Counted from the stretch's first letter, positions 1-10,306 are shown. The stretch is DNA of 64,000 nt from Sinorhizobium medicae (GCF_007827695.1 NZ_VITA01000008.1:1-64000); one strand, 5' to 3'. Program-made: numbers and translations. Notes: generated by a model from the letters alone, not told the origin.

Positions 1-1
1 T

Positions 2-355
2 GAGGAGACCGAGGTGACGCGCGGGCTGGTCGGTCGCTATGTCGAGACCTACGCCTATGCCGACGGCCGGCTCGATGTGCGGTGGAAAGGCCATTGCCTG
101 CCCTACCGGGTATTCGACAAGGACCAGCGGGTGACGCATGCGGCGATCACCGAGAACAAGCGGCTCGGTGATGTCCTGGCCTACATCAAGGCGCGCCAGG
201 ACGAGCGGCCGGCGCCGAAGGTGAAGACCAACAGCGAGAAGATCGGCTACCGACCGCGTGGCCGCAAGCCGGGCAAGCGGACGGATTTCACCAACGATCC
301 AGCGGTCATTGCCCGACGGCGACAAGCGCTCTCTGAGCTCGATGCGGCGGAATGA
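2..355 (+). CDS. ISNCY-type transposase, C-terminal fragment (cut by window edge)
   Basis: The frame is open from the window edge to a TGA at 353-355, so only the C-terminal part of about 117 residues is seen. The stretch around GRYVETYAYADGRL, LPYRVFDK and ENKRLGDVLAYIK resembles the tail of ISNCY-family transposases, followed by a basic linker (RPRGRKPGKR) and a charged end. The DDE catalytic core would lie upstream, outside the window. The sequence after the stop contains no other transposase piece, so the right end of the element probably lies within the next few hundred bases. I could not define its terminal inverted repeat. Family call is from pattern memory; whether the element is intact is unknown. 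Confidence 0.7.
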   Translation, partial: EETEVTRGLVGRYVETYAYADGRLDVRWKGHCLPYRVFDKDQRVTHAAITENKRLGDVLAYIKARQDERPAPKVKTNSEKIGYRPRGRKPGKRTDFTNDPAVIARRRQALSELDAAE

Positions 356-881
356 CTGGCTGCTGCAACTGTCAAAGCTAAAGCCGAAGGGGTGCCCTTC
401 ACCCGCCCCCTCCCTTCCCTTGCAACCCGGCCCAGCCGGTCCGGTCGGGGGCTTGGCTCAGTGCCAGTGGGGATGTCGCGTGTCGCATTTCTAAATGGTT
501 GGTGAGGCACCCAAAGTGACATTTCAACTTTGCCCAACGGCGGACAGTTCAACATGGCCGCCACACTCCATGTAGCCGGGTGGGTTCAAGGATGAAGTGC
601 GACATTCCAATAAAAACAAAGGCTTCGCCTTGGAGATTTTTGGATGTCGCTTTGCTATTTGCAATTCACCCTTCTCGATCGCCGACGCGCTCATCAGCTT
701 CTCGAACGTAATCGCCGCTGTATTCAGGAAAACTCGGCAGCATGAAAGGTATTGCGCTTCAGCTCACGATAGAGCGTAGATCGCCAACGAGCTGATTTCA
801 TTGCCCATTCCAAGGGCGGGACGACGATTTTATCCCAGCTCGGGTGCTTGATCCGAGTGATCGTCAAGCGCGCGTCTGATA
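356..881. other. Non-coding stretch beyond the transposase
   Basis: No ORF here has a convincing start and codon pattern. The short frames at 597-779 and 247-564 look like chance. Two partly similar strings occur at 518-531 (GTGACATTTCAACT) and about 598-612 (TGCGACATTCC). They might be part of the insertion element's end, but no clear inverted repeat could be assigned. The sequence is less GC-rich than the flanking genes. Confidence 0.4.
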
Positions 882-897
882 TTATACGACCGTATAA
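882..897. promoter_or_regulatory. Perfect operator-like inverted repeat
   Basis: TTATACG at 882-888 and CGTATAA at 891-897 form a perfect 7-bp inverted repeat with a 2-bp spacer. It lies 98 bp before the chosen start of the flavoenzyme gene. Its size and symmetry fit a dimeric repressor site of the GntR/FadR or TetR kind. No matching regulator gene is adjacent, so the regulator is unknown. Confidence 0.55.
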
Positions 898-994
898 CAA
901 TACACTTGCGTCGCGGAAGGTTCACGATATTTTGGCGGCCACCCCACGGCCGCGCCCATGCTGCGGTCCGCAACTCCTTTCAGGATGGCAGGAC

Positions 995-3088
995 ATGTCC
1001 CGAGATCCCCGCTTCGATATTCTCTTCGAGCCCGTCAAGATTGGCCCCGTCACGGCACGCAACCGTTTCTATCAGGTGCCCCACTGTTCCGGCATGGGCT
1101 ACCGCTACCCCAATGCGGAAGCCCATCTGCGCGGCATGAAGGCGGAAGGCGGTTGGGCCGTCGTCTCCACCCAGGAAGCGGAGATTCATCCGACATCGGA
1201 CCTGACACCGGCCAACGAAGCTCGACTCTGGGACGACGGCGACCTGCCGGCGCTCAACGCCGTTACGGAGCGCATCCACGCCCATGGGAGTCTTGCCGCC
1301 ATACAGCTCGTGCATAACGGCCTGCACGTCGCCAACCGCTTCAGCCGGATGATCCCACTGGCGCCCTCACATGCAATTAGCGACAGCCTCGACCCGGTCC
1401 AGGCGCGCGCAATGGACAAGACCGACATCGCCGACATGCGCGGCTGGTATCGCAGTGCCGCATTACGCGCAAAAAGGGCCGGATTCGACATCGTCTATCT
1501 CTATGCCGGCCACGACATGAGCGTGTTGCAGCACTTCCTCTCCCGCCGCCACAACGACCGCAGCGACGAATATGGCGGCTCCTTCGAAAACCGGCTCCGT
1601 CTGTTCCGGGAGATTCTGGATGACGTGCGCGAGGCGATCGGCGACAGCTGCGCGCTTGCCGTGCGCCTTGCCGTCGACGAGCTCATGGGTCCCTCCGGCA
1701 TCACCTGTGAAGGGGAAGGAAAAGACATCATCTCGGCGCTCGCAGAGTTCCCCGATCTCTGGGACGTCAACCTGTCCGGCTGGTCGAACGACAGCCAGAC
1801 GGCCCGCTTCTCCGAGGAAGGCTACCAGGAGCCGTATATACGCTTCGTCAAATCCGTCACGACCAAGCCGGTGGTCGGCGTCGGCCGCTATACATCACCG
1901 GACAGTATGGTTCGGGTTGTCAAGCAGGGCATCGTCGACTTCATCGGCGCCGCGCGCCCGTCGATTGCCGATCCCTACCTGCCGAAGAAGATCGAGGAAG
2001 GCCGCATCGATGACATCCGCGAATGCATCGGCTGCAACATCTGCACCTCCGGCGACAACACGAATGTGCCGATGCGCTGCACACAGAACCCGACGATCGG
2101 CGAGGAATGGCGTAAGAGCTGGCATCCGGAAACCATCGCAATCTCCGTCGCTCCCGAACCTGCCCTCATCATCGGTGGCGGTCCGGCAGGTCTCGAAGCG
2201 GCACGGGCGCTTGCCCAGCGCGGCGTCGATGTCGTGCTGGCGGAAGGCAGCGGCGAATGGGGCGGTCGCGTTGCGCGCGAGTGTCGCTTGCCCGGCCTTT
2301 CGACCTGGGGCCGCGTGCGCGACTGGCGTATCGGCCAACTCAGCACCCGCGTCAACGCCGGACTTTACCTGCACAGCCGCCTCTCCGCCTCCGATGTGCT
2401 GCAATATGGTATTCCCCATGTAGCGATCGCGACTGGCGCGCGCTGGCGCATCGACGGCGTCGGCCGGACACACAGAGTACCACTCGAGTTTCTCTCGCAA
2501 GGCACCCTCGTCTCTCCCGACACCATCCTTTCCGATGGGCCGCAGGCGGTGCCGGCCGGTGGACCTGTCATCGTCTTCGACGACGATTGCTTTTATATGG
2601 GCAGCGTGCTCGCCGAACTGCTCGCCAAGGCCGGCCGCATGGTCACCTTCATCACGCCGGAATCCCAGGTCTCCCCCTGGAGCAAAAACACGCTGGAACA
2701 GGAACGTGTTCAAAAGCGCCTCATCGAACTCGGGGTCGAGATCGTCACGGCCATGGCTCTTGCCGGACGCACGAAAGATCAGCTGGAACTGTCGTGCGTC
2801 TACAGCGGCAGGACCCGTCCGGTCGATTGCGCCACCCTCGTCCCGGTCACTGCCCGCCTGCCCTACGAAACTCTGTGGCTGGAGCTCAAGGCACGCGAAG
2901 AAGAGTGGGCTGACGCCGGCGTCAAAACCGTGACCCGCCTCGGCGACTGTCTCGCGCCCGGCCTGATCGCCGCCGCGGTCTATTCCGGCCATCAATATGC
3001 GCGAAACTTTCAGGAACAGGTCGATAGAGATCAGGTTCCATTCATGCGGGAAGATGTTGCAAGACTATATAATCTTCGCTCGGCGTAG
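995..3088 (+). CDS. Trimethylamine-dehydrogenase-like FMN/4Fe-4S/FAD oxidoreductase
   Basis: A 697-residue flavoenzyme of the NADH:flavin oxidoreductase/TMADH family. These proteins have an N-terminal FMN-binding TIM barrel, a 4Fe-4S site and a C-terminal dinucleotide-binding half, and they oxidatively N-demethylate methylated amines or betaine-derived compounds. The barrel spans roughly residues 1-340. Cys344, 347, 350 and 362 have nearly the spacing of the TMADH cluster. A GGGPAG nucleotide-binding loop lies near residue 394. An upstream in-frame TTG at 848 would place the operator dyad inside the gene, so the ATG at 995 is preferred; it has AGGATGG-like sequence upstream. Rhizobial relatives include StcD-type N-methylproline demethylases. 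The substrate cannot be assigned here. Confidence 0.85.
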   Translation: MSRDPRFDILFEPVKIGPVTARNRFYQVPHCSGMGYRYPNAEAHLRGMKAEGGWAVVSTQEAEIHPTSDLTPANEARLWDDGDLPALNAVTERIHAHGSLAAIQLVHNGLHVANRFSRMIPLAPSHAISDSLDPVQARAMDKTDIADMRGWYRSAALRAKRAGFDIVYLYAGHDMSVLQHFLSRRHNDRSDEYGGSFENRLRLFREILDDVREAIGDSCALAVRLAVDELMGPSGITCEGEGKDIISALAEFPDLWDVNLSGWSNDSQTARFSEEGYQEPYIRFVKSVTTKPVVGVGRYTSPDSMVRVVKQGIVDFIGAARPSIADPYLPKKIEEGRIDDIRECIGCNICTSGDNTNVPMRCTQNPTIGEEWRKSWHPETIAISVAPEPALIIGGGPAGLEAARALAQRGVDVVLAEGSGEWGGRVARECRLPGLSTWGRVRDWRIGQLSTRVNAGLYLHSRLSASDVLQYGIPHVAIATGARWRIDGVGRTHRVPLEFLSQGTLVSPDTILSDGPQAVPAGGPVIVFDDDCFYMGSVLAELLAKAGRMVTFITPESQVSPWSKNTLEQERVQKRLIELGVEIVTAMALAGRTKDQLELSCVYSGRTRPVDCATLVPVTARLPYETLWLELKAREEEWADAGVKTVTRLGDCLAPGLIAAAVYSGHQYARNFQEQVDRDQVPFMREDVARLYNLRSA

Positions 3089-3183
3089 AACCGGGGGCCT
3101 TAAGTCAGCGCGCAAGCAGGTCCCCTACCCTCTGTGCCCATCGTTGCACTTTGGACCAGACGCGGGCGGGAACGCATCTCGCT

Positions 3184-3474
3184 CTAATGCACGGCCGTGC
3201 TCACCATCGGGTACGGGTTCACGGCCCTGAATTGCGAAATCATTGCGGCTGCCTGTTCCAGGACGCGCTCGGCCGCATCCAGTTGATCGCGCGCCAATTC
3301 GTCGGCATGGACGAGAATTGCCTCCGCCATATTGCTCGACAGTGCTGCATAGCGGCCGTCGCCACCGGCAAAGGCTTCGCGAGCCGTGCCTTCAAGCACC
3401 TTGGCGACGTTGGCGAAAATCTCCTCGCGTTCTTCGACGCTGAGGTTCCGGATCGACTTTCTTTCTGCTTCCAT
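3184..3474 (-). CDS. Hypothetical small helical protein
   Basis: A 96-residue, acidic, Ala- and Glu-rich protein with long predicted helical stretches (for example VEEREEIFANVAKVLEG and ADELARDQLDAAERVLEQAA) and no signal peptide or membrane segment. The frame extends upstream to a TTG at 3522, but the ATG at 3474 has a purine-rich GGGTGA just before it and starts the compositionally regular part. I do not recognise a family. It lies 96 bp downstream of usg on the same strand and could share the stress promoter at 3905-3929. Confidence 0.55.
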   Translation of the reverse strand: MEAERKSIRNLSVEEREEIFANVAKVLEGTAREAFAGGDGRYAALSSNMAEAILVHADELARDQLDAAERVLEQAAAMISQFRAVNPYPMVSTAVH

Positions 3475-3570
3475 TTGGTCACCCACTCTAAACCAGACAT
3501 TGTGACGAGCCGAGCGTTCCAAGCCTCGGCTGCCGGTAGCAGCTAAGAAGCCATAATCTGTCTTTCAAGG

Positions 3571-3843
3571 TCAGTGGACGTGGAATTCGCCATCGAGCTG
3601 CCGCCACTCGCTCGGGCCGATCAGGCTCTTGTGGGTGAAGCGCACAGAGTGGAGCGGCCCGTCCAGATTGGCCTGCCAGAAGTCGAGAAATCTGCGCATC
3701 TGGGGGAATTCCGGGGCGACGTCGTAGTCCTGCCATACATAGGTCTGCAGGACGGATTCGAAGTCGGGAATGCGGTAAAGAATGTGCGCCGTTGTCAGGC
3801 CATAGCCGTTGAGCTGACGCTCGAAATCCGATGAAAATCGCAT
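3571..3843 (-). CDS. usg: Usg family protein
   Basis: A 90-residue cytoplasmic protein matching the small Usg family found in Rhizobiales and relatives. The signature is the N-terminal FERQLNGYGLTTAHILYRIPD followed by LQTYVWQDYD and FLDFWQ; the former is cited here only as a position, residues 7-28. The family has been annotated as a possible partner of phosphoribosylanthranilate isomerase, but that role is not proven and no trp gene is nearby. The ATG at 3843 is the only good start. An exact EcfG/RpoE2-type promoter (3905-3929) lies about 60 bp upstream, so induction in the general stress response is likely. Confidence 0.8.
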   Translation of the reverse strand: MRFSSDFERQLNGYGLTTAHILYRIPDFESVLQTYVWQDYDVAPEFPQMRRFLDFWQANLDGPLHSVRFTHKSLIGPSEWRQLDGEFHVH

Positions 3844-3904
3844 GCTAGATCTCCGTCATGTGGTCTGCCGATCGCCGCTGGTCATGTCGGCTCCGGCCTA
3901 CCCT

Positions 3905-3929
3905 AACGCCAATGCGAATTTCTTGTTCC
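3905..3929 (-). promoter_or_regulatory. EcfG/RpoE2-type general stress promoter for usg
   Basis: Read on the minus strand this is GGAAC, 16 bases, CGTT, which is the consensus of the alphaproteobacterial general stress sigma factor (RpoE2 in S. meliloti). The -35 is at 3929-3925 and the -10 at 3908-3905. Predicted transcription starts near 3898, about 55 bases before the usg ATG. Confidence 0.7.
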
Positions 3930-3981
3930 TTTCCAGCCTGTTAGCAGCCAGACAGAAGCGCTGCTATTTTTTTTCGAGGAC

Positions 3982-4012
3982 CTCTTGAAATCAGTTTCCG
4001 GCCCAACCAGAT
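3982..4012 (+). promoter_or_regulatory. RpoH-type heat-shock promoter for groESL
   Basis: CTCTTGAA at 3982-3989, 17 bases, then CCAGAT at 4007-4012. This fits the published S. meliloti RpoH consensus (CNCTTGAA-N16/17-CCANAT). Transcription would begin near 4019, giving a leader of roughly 97 bases before groES. No CIRCE element (the HrcA operator) was seen in the same region. Confidence 0.8.
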
Positions 4013-4115
4013 CATCCCGCGCGAAGTGCTCAAGCGAGGCTTCGCACCCGCCTGGATTGGTCATCCGGTCCGGGTCGGGGAGCTAGATCATCAATGTTTG
4101 TCCACGGAGGAAAAC

Positions 4116-4430
4116 ATGGCGTTCCGACCGCTTCATGATCGTATTCTCGTCCGACGCGTCGAGTCCGAAGAAAAGACCAAAGGCGGCATCATCATTCCCG
4201 ACACTGCCAAGGAGAAACCCCAGGAGGGCGAAGTCATCGCTGTGGGTCCTGGAGCGCGCAACGAGCAGGGCCAGGTCCAGCCGCTCGATGTCAAGGCTGG
4301 TGATCGCATTCTGTTCGGCAAATGGTCCGGCACGGAGATCAAGATCCACGGCGAGGACCTGCTGATCATGAAGGAAAGCGATGTCATGGGTATCATCGAG
4401 GCGCAGCCTGCCGAGCAGATCGCCGCCTGA
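4116..4430 (+). CDS. groES: Co-chaperonin GroES
   Basis: A 104-residue GroES, the heptameric lid of the GroEL folding chamber in the cytoplasm. It starts [14 protein letters not shown] and has the mobile loop ([15 protein letters not shown]) and the conserved [10 protein letters not shown] and [12 protein letters not shown] segments. An upstream in-frame start at 4026 is rejected: the ATG at 4116 has a GGAGG seven bases before it and gives the usual length. It is followed by groEL after 45 bases and is transcribed from the RpoH-type promoter at 3982-4012. Rhizobia often carry several groESL copies; this one is heat-shock type by its promoter. Confidence 0.97.
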   Translation: MAFRPLHDRILVRRVESEEKTKGGIIIPDTAKEKPQEGEVIAVGPGARNEQGQVQPLDVKAGDRILFGKWSGTEIKIHGEDLLIMKESDVMGIIEAQPAEQIAA

Positions 4431-4433
4431 TGA

Positions 4434-6104
<1,671 letters not shown>

Positions 6105-6117
6105 GCGATCGACCCTG

Positions 6118-6143
6118 GACCCGCCCTGCCCCAGGGGCGGGTC
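6118..6143 (+). terminator. Hairpin after groEL
   Basis: GACCCGCCC (6118-6126) pairs with GGGCGGGTC (6135-6143) around an 8-base loop. A C-rich run rather than a T tract follows, so it may be an inefficient or Rho-assisted terminator. It lies 14 bases after the groEL stop. Confidence 0.55.
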
Positions 6144-6175
6144 TCCCCCCGTTCAGTTCGAGGAGGGAACCCGAC

Positions 6176-6937
6176 TCACGGCTTGGGGTTTGTCTCCTGA
6201 TTCCGGAAGGCGGCCTCTCCCGCGTCGGACACTTCGACCCACTTCTTGTCCGGCTCGGCGTCCTTCACATAGCTGTCGTGCCAATTCCACCACTTGTAGG
6301 CCGGCGTCTGGGGGTAGCCCTCCGGCGACTCTTCCCATACCTCCTGACGCCCTAGCGGAGTGATATCGAGGTAATTCCACGTGCTTCCCATCTGCTCATC
6401 GCCGCGATTGTTGACGAAGTAGGTACGGAACACGCGATCGCCGTCGCGATAGAACACATTCGTTCCATGCCACTCATCCACGCCGAAGTCGGCATCGAAG
6501 CCGTCTGTAAGCGTGAACCACGGCATCTTCCAGCCCATCTGTGCCTTCAGCCGTGCTATTTCCGACTGCGGCGCACGCGAGACGAAGACGAGGGTAGTGT
6601 CCCGGGCGTTCAGATGCGCAACATGCGCCACCTGGTCGGCCACCATCGAGCAACCTCGGCACGCGTGGTCCGGCCAGCCGAACACGCCCGGCTCGAAGAA
6701 GGCACGGTAGACGATCAGCTGACGACGACCTTCGAACAGGTCGACAAGACTGACCGGCCCCGCGGGGCCTTCAAAGGTATACTCTTTCTCCACCGCCATC
6801 CATGGCATCCGACGGCGTTCGGCAGCCAAGGCATCTCGGGCACGCGTGAGCGCTTTTTCCTTTAGCAGCAGTTCTTGGCGGGCGGCCTCCCACGCCTGGG
6901 GCGGAATGACGGGTGGCATATGCATTGATCTTGCCAT
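6176..6937 (-). CDS. DUF899 family thioredoxin-like protein
   Basis: A 253-residue cytoplasmic protein of the DUF899 family, which has a thioredoxin-like fold and no settled function. Diagnostic segments are LLLKEKALTRARDALAAERRR near the N-terminus, the FEGPAGPVSLVDLFEGRRQL strand-turn, and the HACRGCSM motif near residue 90, which has a CxxC pair placed as in a thioredoxin active site. The C-terminus is rich in Trp and Tyr (TWNYLDITPLGR, YKWWNWHDSY). The ATG at 6937 has GGAGG nine bases upstream. It is convergent with groEL. The 230 bases upstream contain no gene I can support. Confidence 0.8.
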   Translation of the reverse strand: MARSMHMPPVIPPQAWEAARQELLLKEKALTRARDALAAERRRMPWMAVEKEYTFEGPAGPVSLVDLFEGRRQLIVYRAFFEPGVFGWPDHACRGCSMVADQVAHVAHLNARDTTLVFVSRAPQSEIARLKAQMGWKMPWFTLTDGFDADFGVDEWHGTNVFYRDGDRVFRTYFVNNRGDEQMGSTWNYLDITPLGRQEVWEESPEGYPQTPAYKWWNWHDSYVKDAEPDKKWVEVSDAGEAAFRNQETNPKP

Positions 6938-7167
6938 GGCTTGACACCTCCGGTTTGCGCGCGCTGCCGCGCCTCATTTGGCGCGTCCCAATCGCTGCTC
7001 GTTTACTGGCTTGTTTCTGTCTTGAGCCAGTCTGGCATCGGAAAGCCGTCTGTGAGAGTAACAAATTTGACGGCATTCCGCCGGAGGCGGTTCCGTCGGA
7101 TATCGCACGTGCGCATCCACGAACGCGTGAGCTATTTGTATACGCGCCTTGACTGCTTGCGGTGCGG

Positions 7168-8466
7168 TCAGATGTCTCGAACGATCGTGAAATAGGCATC
7201 CGTGCCTACCTGACCGCCCTTGAACGCGATTTCGAGTGTCCTGGTGCCGGCCTCCGTGGAAGCCGTACAAAGCGGTGATCCGGGACAGCCAGGCAGCGGA
7301 ACCAGCAGCTCCAGCGCCTGGATTGCCAGCCGCCGAATCGCGTGACTGGAGGTATCGCCGCCGGCAACCACCGCGCGGCGCAAGCCATGGCGCCCGACAA
7401 TCTCGGCAAGGATTCGACCGAGCCCTGAGCCGATGGCATGGCCGCTTTCCGCCGCGCCGCCGTAATCCGCCTGGCCGATCGCCGTGTAGAACAGCGGGCT
7501 TTTCCCGCTGGCGAGCACATCACCCGCGGTCACCAGCGCATTCGCGACGGTCGATTCCTGGTCTTCAACCAGGCTGCGGGGGTCGACGTGAATGCCTTCG
7601 AAGCCGTTTTGCATCGCATGGCGGATCTGCCGTTCGGTGGTAGGCGAGCAACTGCCTGAAACAACCGCGATCGGTCCACGGCTTCCCGGCGGAGAAATAT
7701 TGCGGGGCACTCCCGCAAGCGGCGTTCCGGCCGCTTCCGCCACGAGCGCATATTCCACTCCCGAGGAGCCGACGATGAACGGCGAAACGTCGCGCGAGGC
7801 CCAGATGAGTTGTCCGGCCCGGACCTTGCTCTCTTCGTCCAGCACATCTACGAGCGCCACGGGATTCCGCACTGCAACGGCTTTCAGCTCTTCGATTGCG
7901 GTTTGGCTCTTCAACTGCACGAAATCGACGAGTCCTACCGTTTTCCTCGTCTGGCGCATCAGGTGCTGCCGCAGGTCAGCCTCGTCCGCCGGCGTCACCG
8001 GATGGCGGGCCATGACGGGATGCCGGTCGATCCGGAAGATGTCCGGCCCGAAATGCGCAAACAGATGTCCGAAGGCCGTATAGCGCTTCAACTCCGGCGC
8101 GCCGACGACCAGAAGGGTCGAAGCCTGATCGAAGACCGCCGCGCCGATATCGAGAGCGCGGCCGATGCTTCCGGCTTTGGGACTGGAATCGAACGTCGAG
8201 CAAACCTTGTAATGGCAAAGGACGGACCCTGACTGCTTCATCCACTCGAAGACAGGCGGCAGGTTCCTGTCCATCCATTCGGGCGTTTCGCTGCGGCTGG
8301 TTCCTGCGATCCCAATCGCCTGCCGGTCGGAGAAGCGCGCCGCTAATTCTTCACCTGGAATGTCGGTGAAAAGCACGGTCGGGCAGCCGCGCGTGGCGAG
8401 CGCCTCCATCACGTCCGTGGAACCAGTGAGGTCGTCGCCATAATAGGTCAGCAGAGGCTTGCTCAT
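7168..8466 (-). CDS. Four-carbon acid sugar kinase family protein (OtnK/OiaK-like)
   Basis: A 432-residue kinase of the four-carbon acid sugar kinase family (formerly DUF1537). The N-terminal domain starts with the family signature YYGDDLTGSTDVMEAL, and the C-terminal nucleotide-binding domain contains VVAGGDTSSHAIRRL. Members phosphorylate erythronate, threonate, denovogenate or 3-oxo-isoapionate. Its ATG overlaps the stop of the upstream gene by four bases (ATGA), which implies translational coupling. Because that neighbour resembles a D-apionate lactonase, a 3-oxo-isoapionate kinase role (OiaK) is the best guess. The substrate is inferred from context only. Confidence 0.75.
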   Translation of the reverse strand: MSKPLLTYYGDDLTGSTDVMEALATRGCPTVLFTDIPGEELAARFSDRQAIGIAGTSRSETPEWMDRNLPPVFEWMKQSGSVLCHYKVCSTFDSSPKAGSIGRALDIGAAVFDQASTLLVVGAPELKRYTAFGHLFAHFGPDIFRIDRHPVMARHPVTPADEADLRQHLMRQTRKTVGLVDFVQLKSQTAIEELKAVAVRNPVALVDVLDEESKVRAGQLIWASRDVSPFIVGSSGVEYALVAEAAGTPLAGVPRNISPPGSRGPIAVVSGSCSPTTERQIRHAMQNGFEGIHVDPRSLVEDQESTVANALVTAGDVLASGKSPLFYTAIGQADYGGAAESGHAIGSGLGRILAEIVGRHGLRRAVVAGGDTSSHAIRRLAIQALELLVPLPGCPGSPLCTASTEAGTRTLEIAFKGGQVGTDAYFTIVRDI

Positions 8467-10277
8467 CCGCGCGCCTTCACGTCGAACTCGTAAATCCCAT
8501 ATGCTTCGATGACAACCGGGAGCGCTTCGTCGGCACTTGCCCCGTCAAGCACGACTTCGAGGCGTTCCGGCGAAATATTCGCAACCAGAACGGTGTTTCC
8601 GCCGCAAAGCGCCAGGACCCGAACCGGGTCGGAACTTTCGACCAGACGAGCCCGCGTTCCGGCAAACCGGGACAGGCGGCATGCCGCCCTGAACGCCGGA
8701 TAGCGAATTCCCTCACCGACGACGCCGAACGGTCCCGCCAGCGAACCGAGCGTTAGGACGTCGAGACCCGCACTAGCGACGGCCGCCGCATAGCCGACCA
8801 TCCAGGCAGCGGCGAAAGCCGTCGTCTGGCGGGGATCGTGGGCCGTCATGGTCATCCGTTCCCCGTTCGAATTGGGATTCAGCGCAGCCCCGTAGGGGTT
8901 GCTGCGCATGCCGATCGAGGACGGGCCGATACGATAGGGCAGCCGTTCCGCAAAATCGCGAACGGAGCGGGTGACGAAAGGCAGAGCCTCGAGTGTTTCC
9001 ATGACACTGCGATCGTCCGCGGCGTGCACGAGGGGCGAGGTCGTGTGGGTGATGAAATCCAGCAAATGGACCGGGGGACGCTTGCGGTTCAATTCGGTGA
9101 AATAGCTGAACATGCCACCACCGAGCGGCAGACCTGGGAAGGCCTTTCGCGCCGCCGCGTAAACCTCGTCCAGTGGCGGGCATTCCGGCCAGGCACTGCC
9201 GGGCGGCGTCGATTTGAGATCCGGCGCCGGACTGACGGCAATCGCAGAAAGGACCAGGCCGGCCCTTTCAACCGCGGCAGCCGCCTCGCGCATCTCAGCA
9301 TCCGGCGCCTGCCTGCATGGCAGCACCAATTCCAGTGTGGCCGCGGCGCGATAGACGGACAATAGCTTCGCATAGGCCTCCAGCGCCGTCGAATCATGAC
9401 CCGCAAGCGGGTTGAAATTCAGCACAAGATGCTGGGGGGCGATTTCGCGTAAGGCGTCCAGGGACGCGAATGTCGACGGAAGGTCCTCGGGACGGATGCC
9501 GAGACCGAAAGCCGGGACCCGGCCAGCCTCCGGTCCAAGCGACAGGCGAACCGGCGCGCTGCGTTCCGCGGCACAGATCACGGCCGCCGGCCGCCCGGAA
9601 AAGGTCAGGGTAATGGCCTGCCTGTTGGCGGCACCCGCCGGCACTACATAGGGCCAAGGGAGCGCAAGCGGCCGGACATAGGTCTTGTAGGACGCATCGG
9701 TCCAGTTCCGCTGGTCCTCCATCTCGAATGTGTCGCCTTCCATGCGGCACTCGACGCTGGCGCCGGGAGCGATGGCATGCGTGATCGCACGCATATCCAG
9801 AAAAGGCTGTGACGGTTCGATCAAATCGGGGAAACGCGACTCGCGGACCGTGCCGTCCGTATGTTCCACCGTCGCTGGCTGTCCGGCAACGCCGACGATC
9901 GGGTGCAGAATCGTAAAACCACAGCGATTCGTTCCGAAGTCGGCATCCGCTACGGCATCGGCTTCAAAGACGAGCTTGCCTCCGGAACTGCCGGCTATCC
10001 GGACGCTGATCGCCAGCCGCGCACCCGCCGTGGAGACCGCTTCCGCTTGGTAGGATACGACGAAACTGTCGCCTTGCTCATCGACATCCAGTCCGGAGAT
10101 CCGCAGTGGATAATTGCCCCAGTTCTCGTCACGCACGAGATATGCGATGGCGCGGATCGCTTCGTGACCGTGCCATCGGATCGTTCGCAAGTTGCCCGCC
10201 ACCAATTCTGCGGAAAGCGGGCCGGCTGTAAGAATTCGCTCAGGAGCACGTACCTGATTTGCGGCAATTTCGGTCAT
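8463..10277 (-). CDS. Putative D-apionate lactonase (ApnL-like)
   Basis: A 604-residue protein with no signal peptide. I recall FEMEDQRNWTDASYKTYVRP and LPWPYVVP, near residues 200-235, as typical of the large D-apionolactonase family, whose members open D-apionolactone in degradation of the plant cell-wall sugar apiose. The middle resembles a TIM-barrel glycosidase fold. ATG starts are possible at 10277 and 10334. I chose 10277 because it overlaps the stop of a 10-codon upstream ORF with a strong ribosome site. The downstream sugar-acid kinase supports a catabolic operon, although an oxidoisomerase and a transporter are not seen here. The function is a family-level inference. Confidence 0.5.
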   Translation of the reverse strand: MTEIAANQVRAPERILTAGPLSAELVAGNLRTIRWHGHEAIRAIAYLVRDENWGNYPLRISGLDVDEQGDSFVVSYQAEAVSTAGARLAISVRIAGSSGGKLVFEADAVADADFGTNRCGFTILHPIVGVAGQPATVEHTDGTVRESRFPDLIEPSQPFLDMRAITHAIAPGASVECRMEGDTFEMEDQRNWTDASYKTYVRPLALPWPYVVPAGAANRQAITLTFSGRPAAVICAAERSAPVRLSLGPEAGRVPAFGLGIRPEDLPSTFASLDALREIAPQHLVLNFNPLAGHDSTALEAYAKLLSVYRAAATLELVLPCRQAPDAEMREAAAAVERAGLVLSAIAVSPAPDLKSTPPGSAWPECPPLDEVYAAARKAFPGLPLGGGMFSYFTELNRKRPPVHLLDFITHTTSPLVHAADDRSVMETLEALPFVTRSVRDFAERLPYRIGPSSIGMRSNPYGAALNPNSNGERMTMTAHDPRQTTAFAAAWMVGYAAAVASAGLDVLTLGSLAGPFGVVGEGIRYPAFRAACRLSRFAGTRARLVESSDPVRVLALCGGNTVLVANISPERLEVVLDGASADEALPVVIEAYGIYEFDVKARG

Positions 10278-10306
10278 GCCACCCCATCCATCGCACTCGA
10301 TGTCAT
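10274..10306 (-). CDS. 10-codon upstream ORF, possible leader peptide
   Basis: On the minus strand GGAGGAGG (10319-10312) sits five bases before an ATG at 10306. The ORF reads MTSSAMDGVA and stops at 10274-10276, overlapping the ATG of the putative lactonase as ATGA. The main gene has only a weak ribosome site of its own, so translation may be coupled through this mini-ORF. It is too short to carry protein-level evidence. Confidence 0.35.
   Translation of the reverse strand: MTSSAMDGVA

Noticed and set aside
597-779. 60-codon ORF after the transposase
   Set aside because: Poor codon usage for this genome, no ribosome site and no recognisable family.
3843-4115. CIRCE element upstream of groES
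   Set aside because: No TTAGCACTC-N9-GAGTGCTAA-like repeat was found; only the RpoH-type promoter is present.
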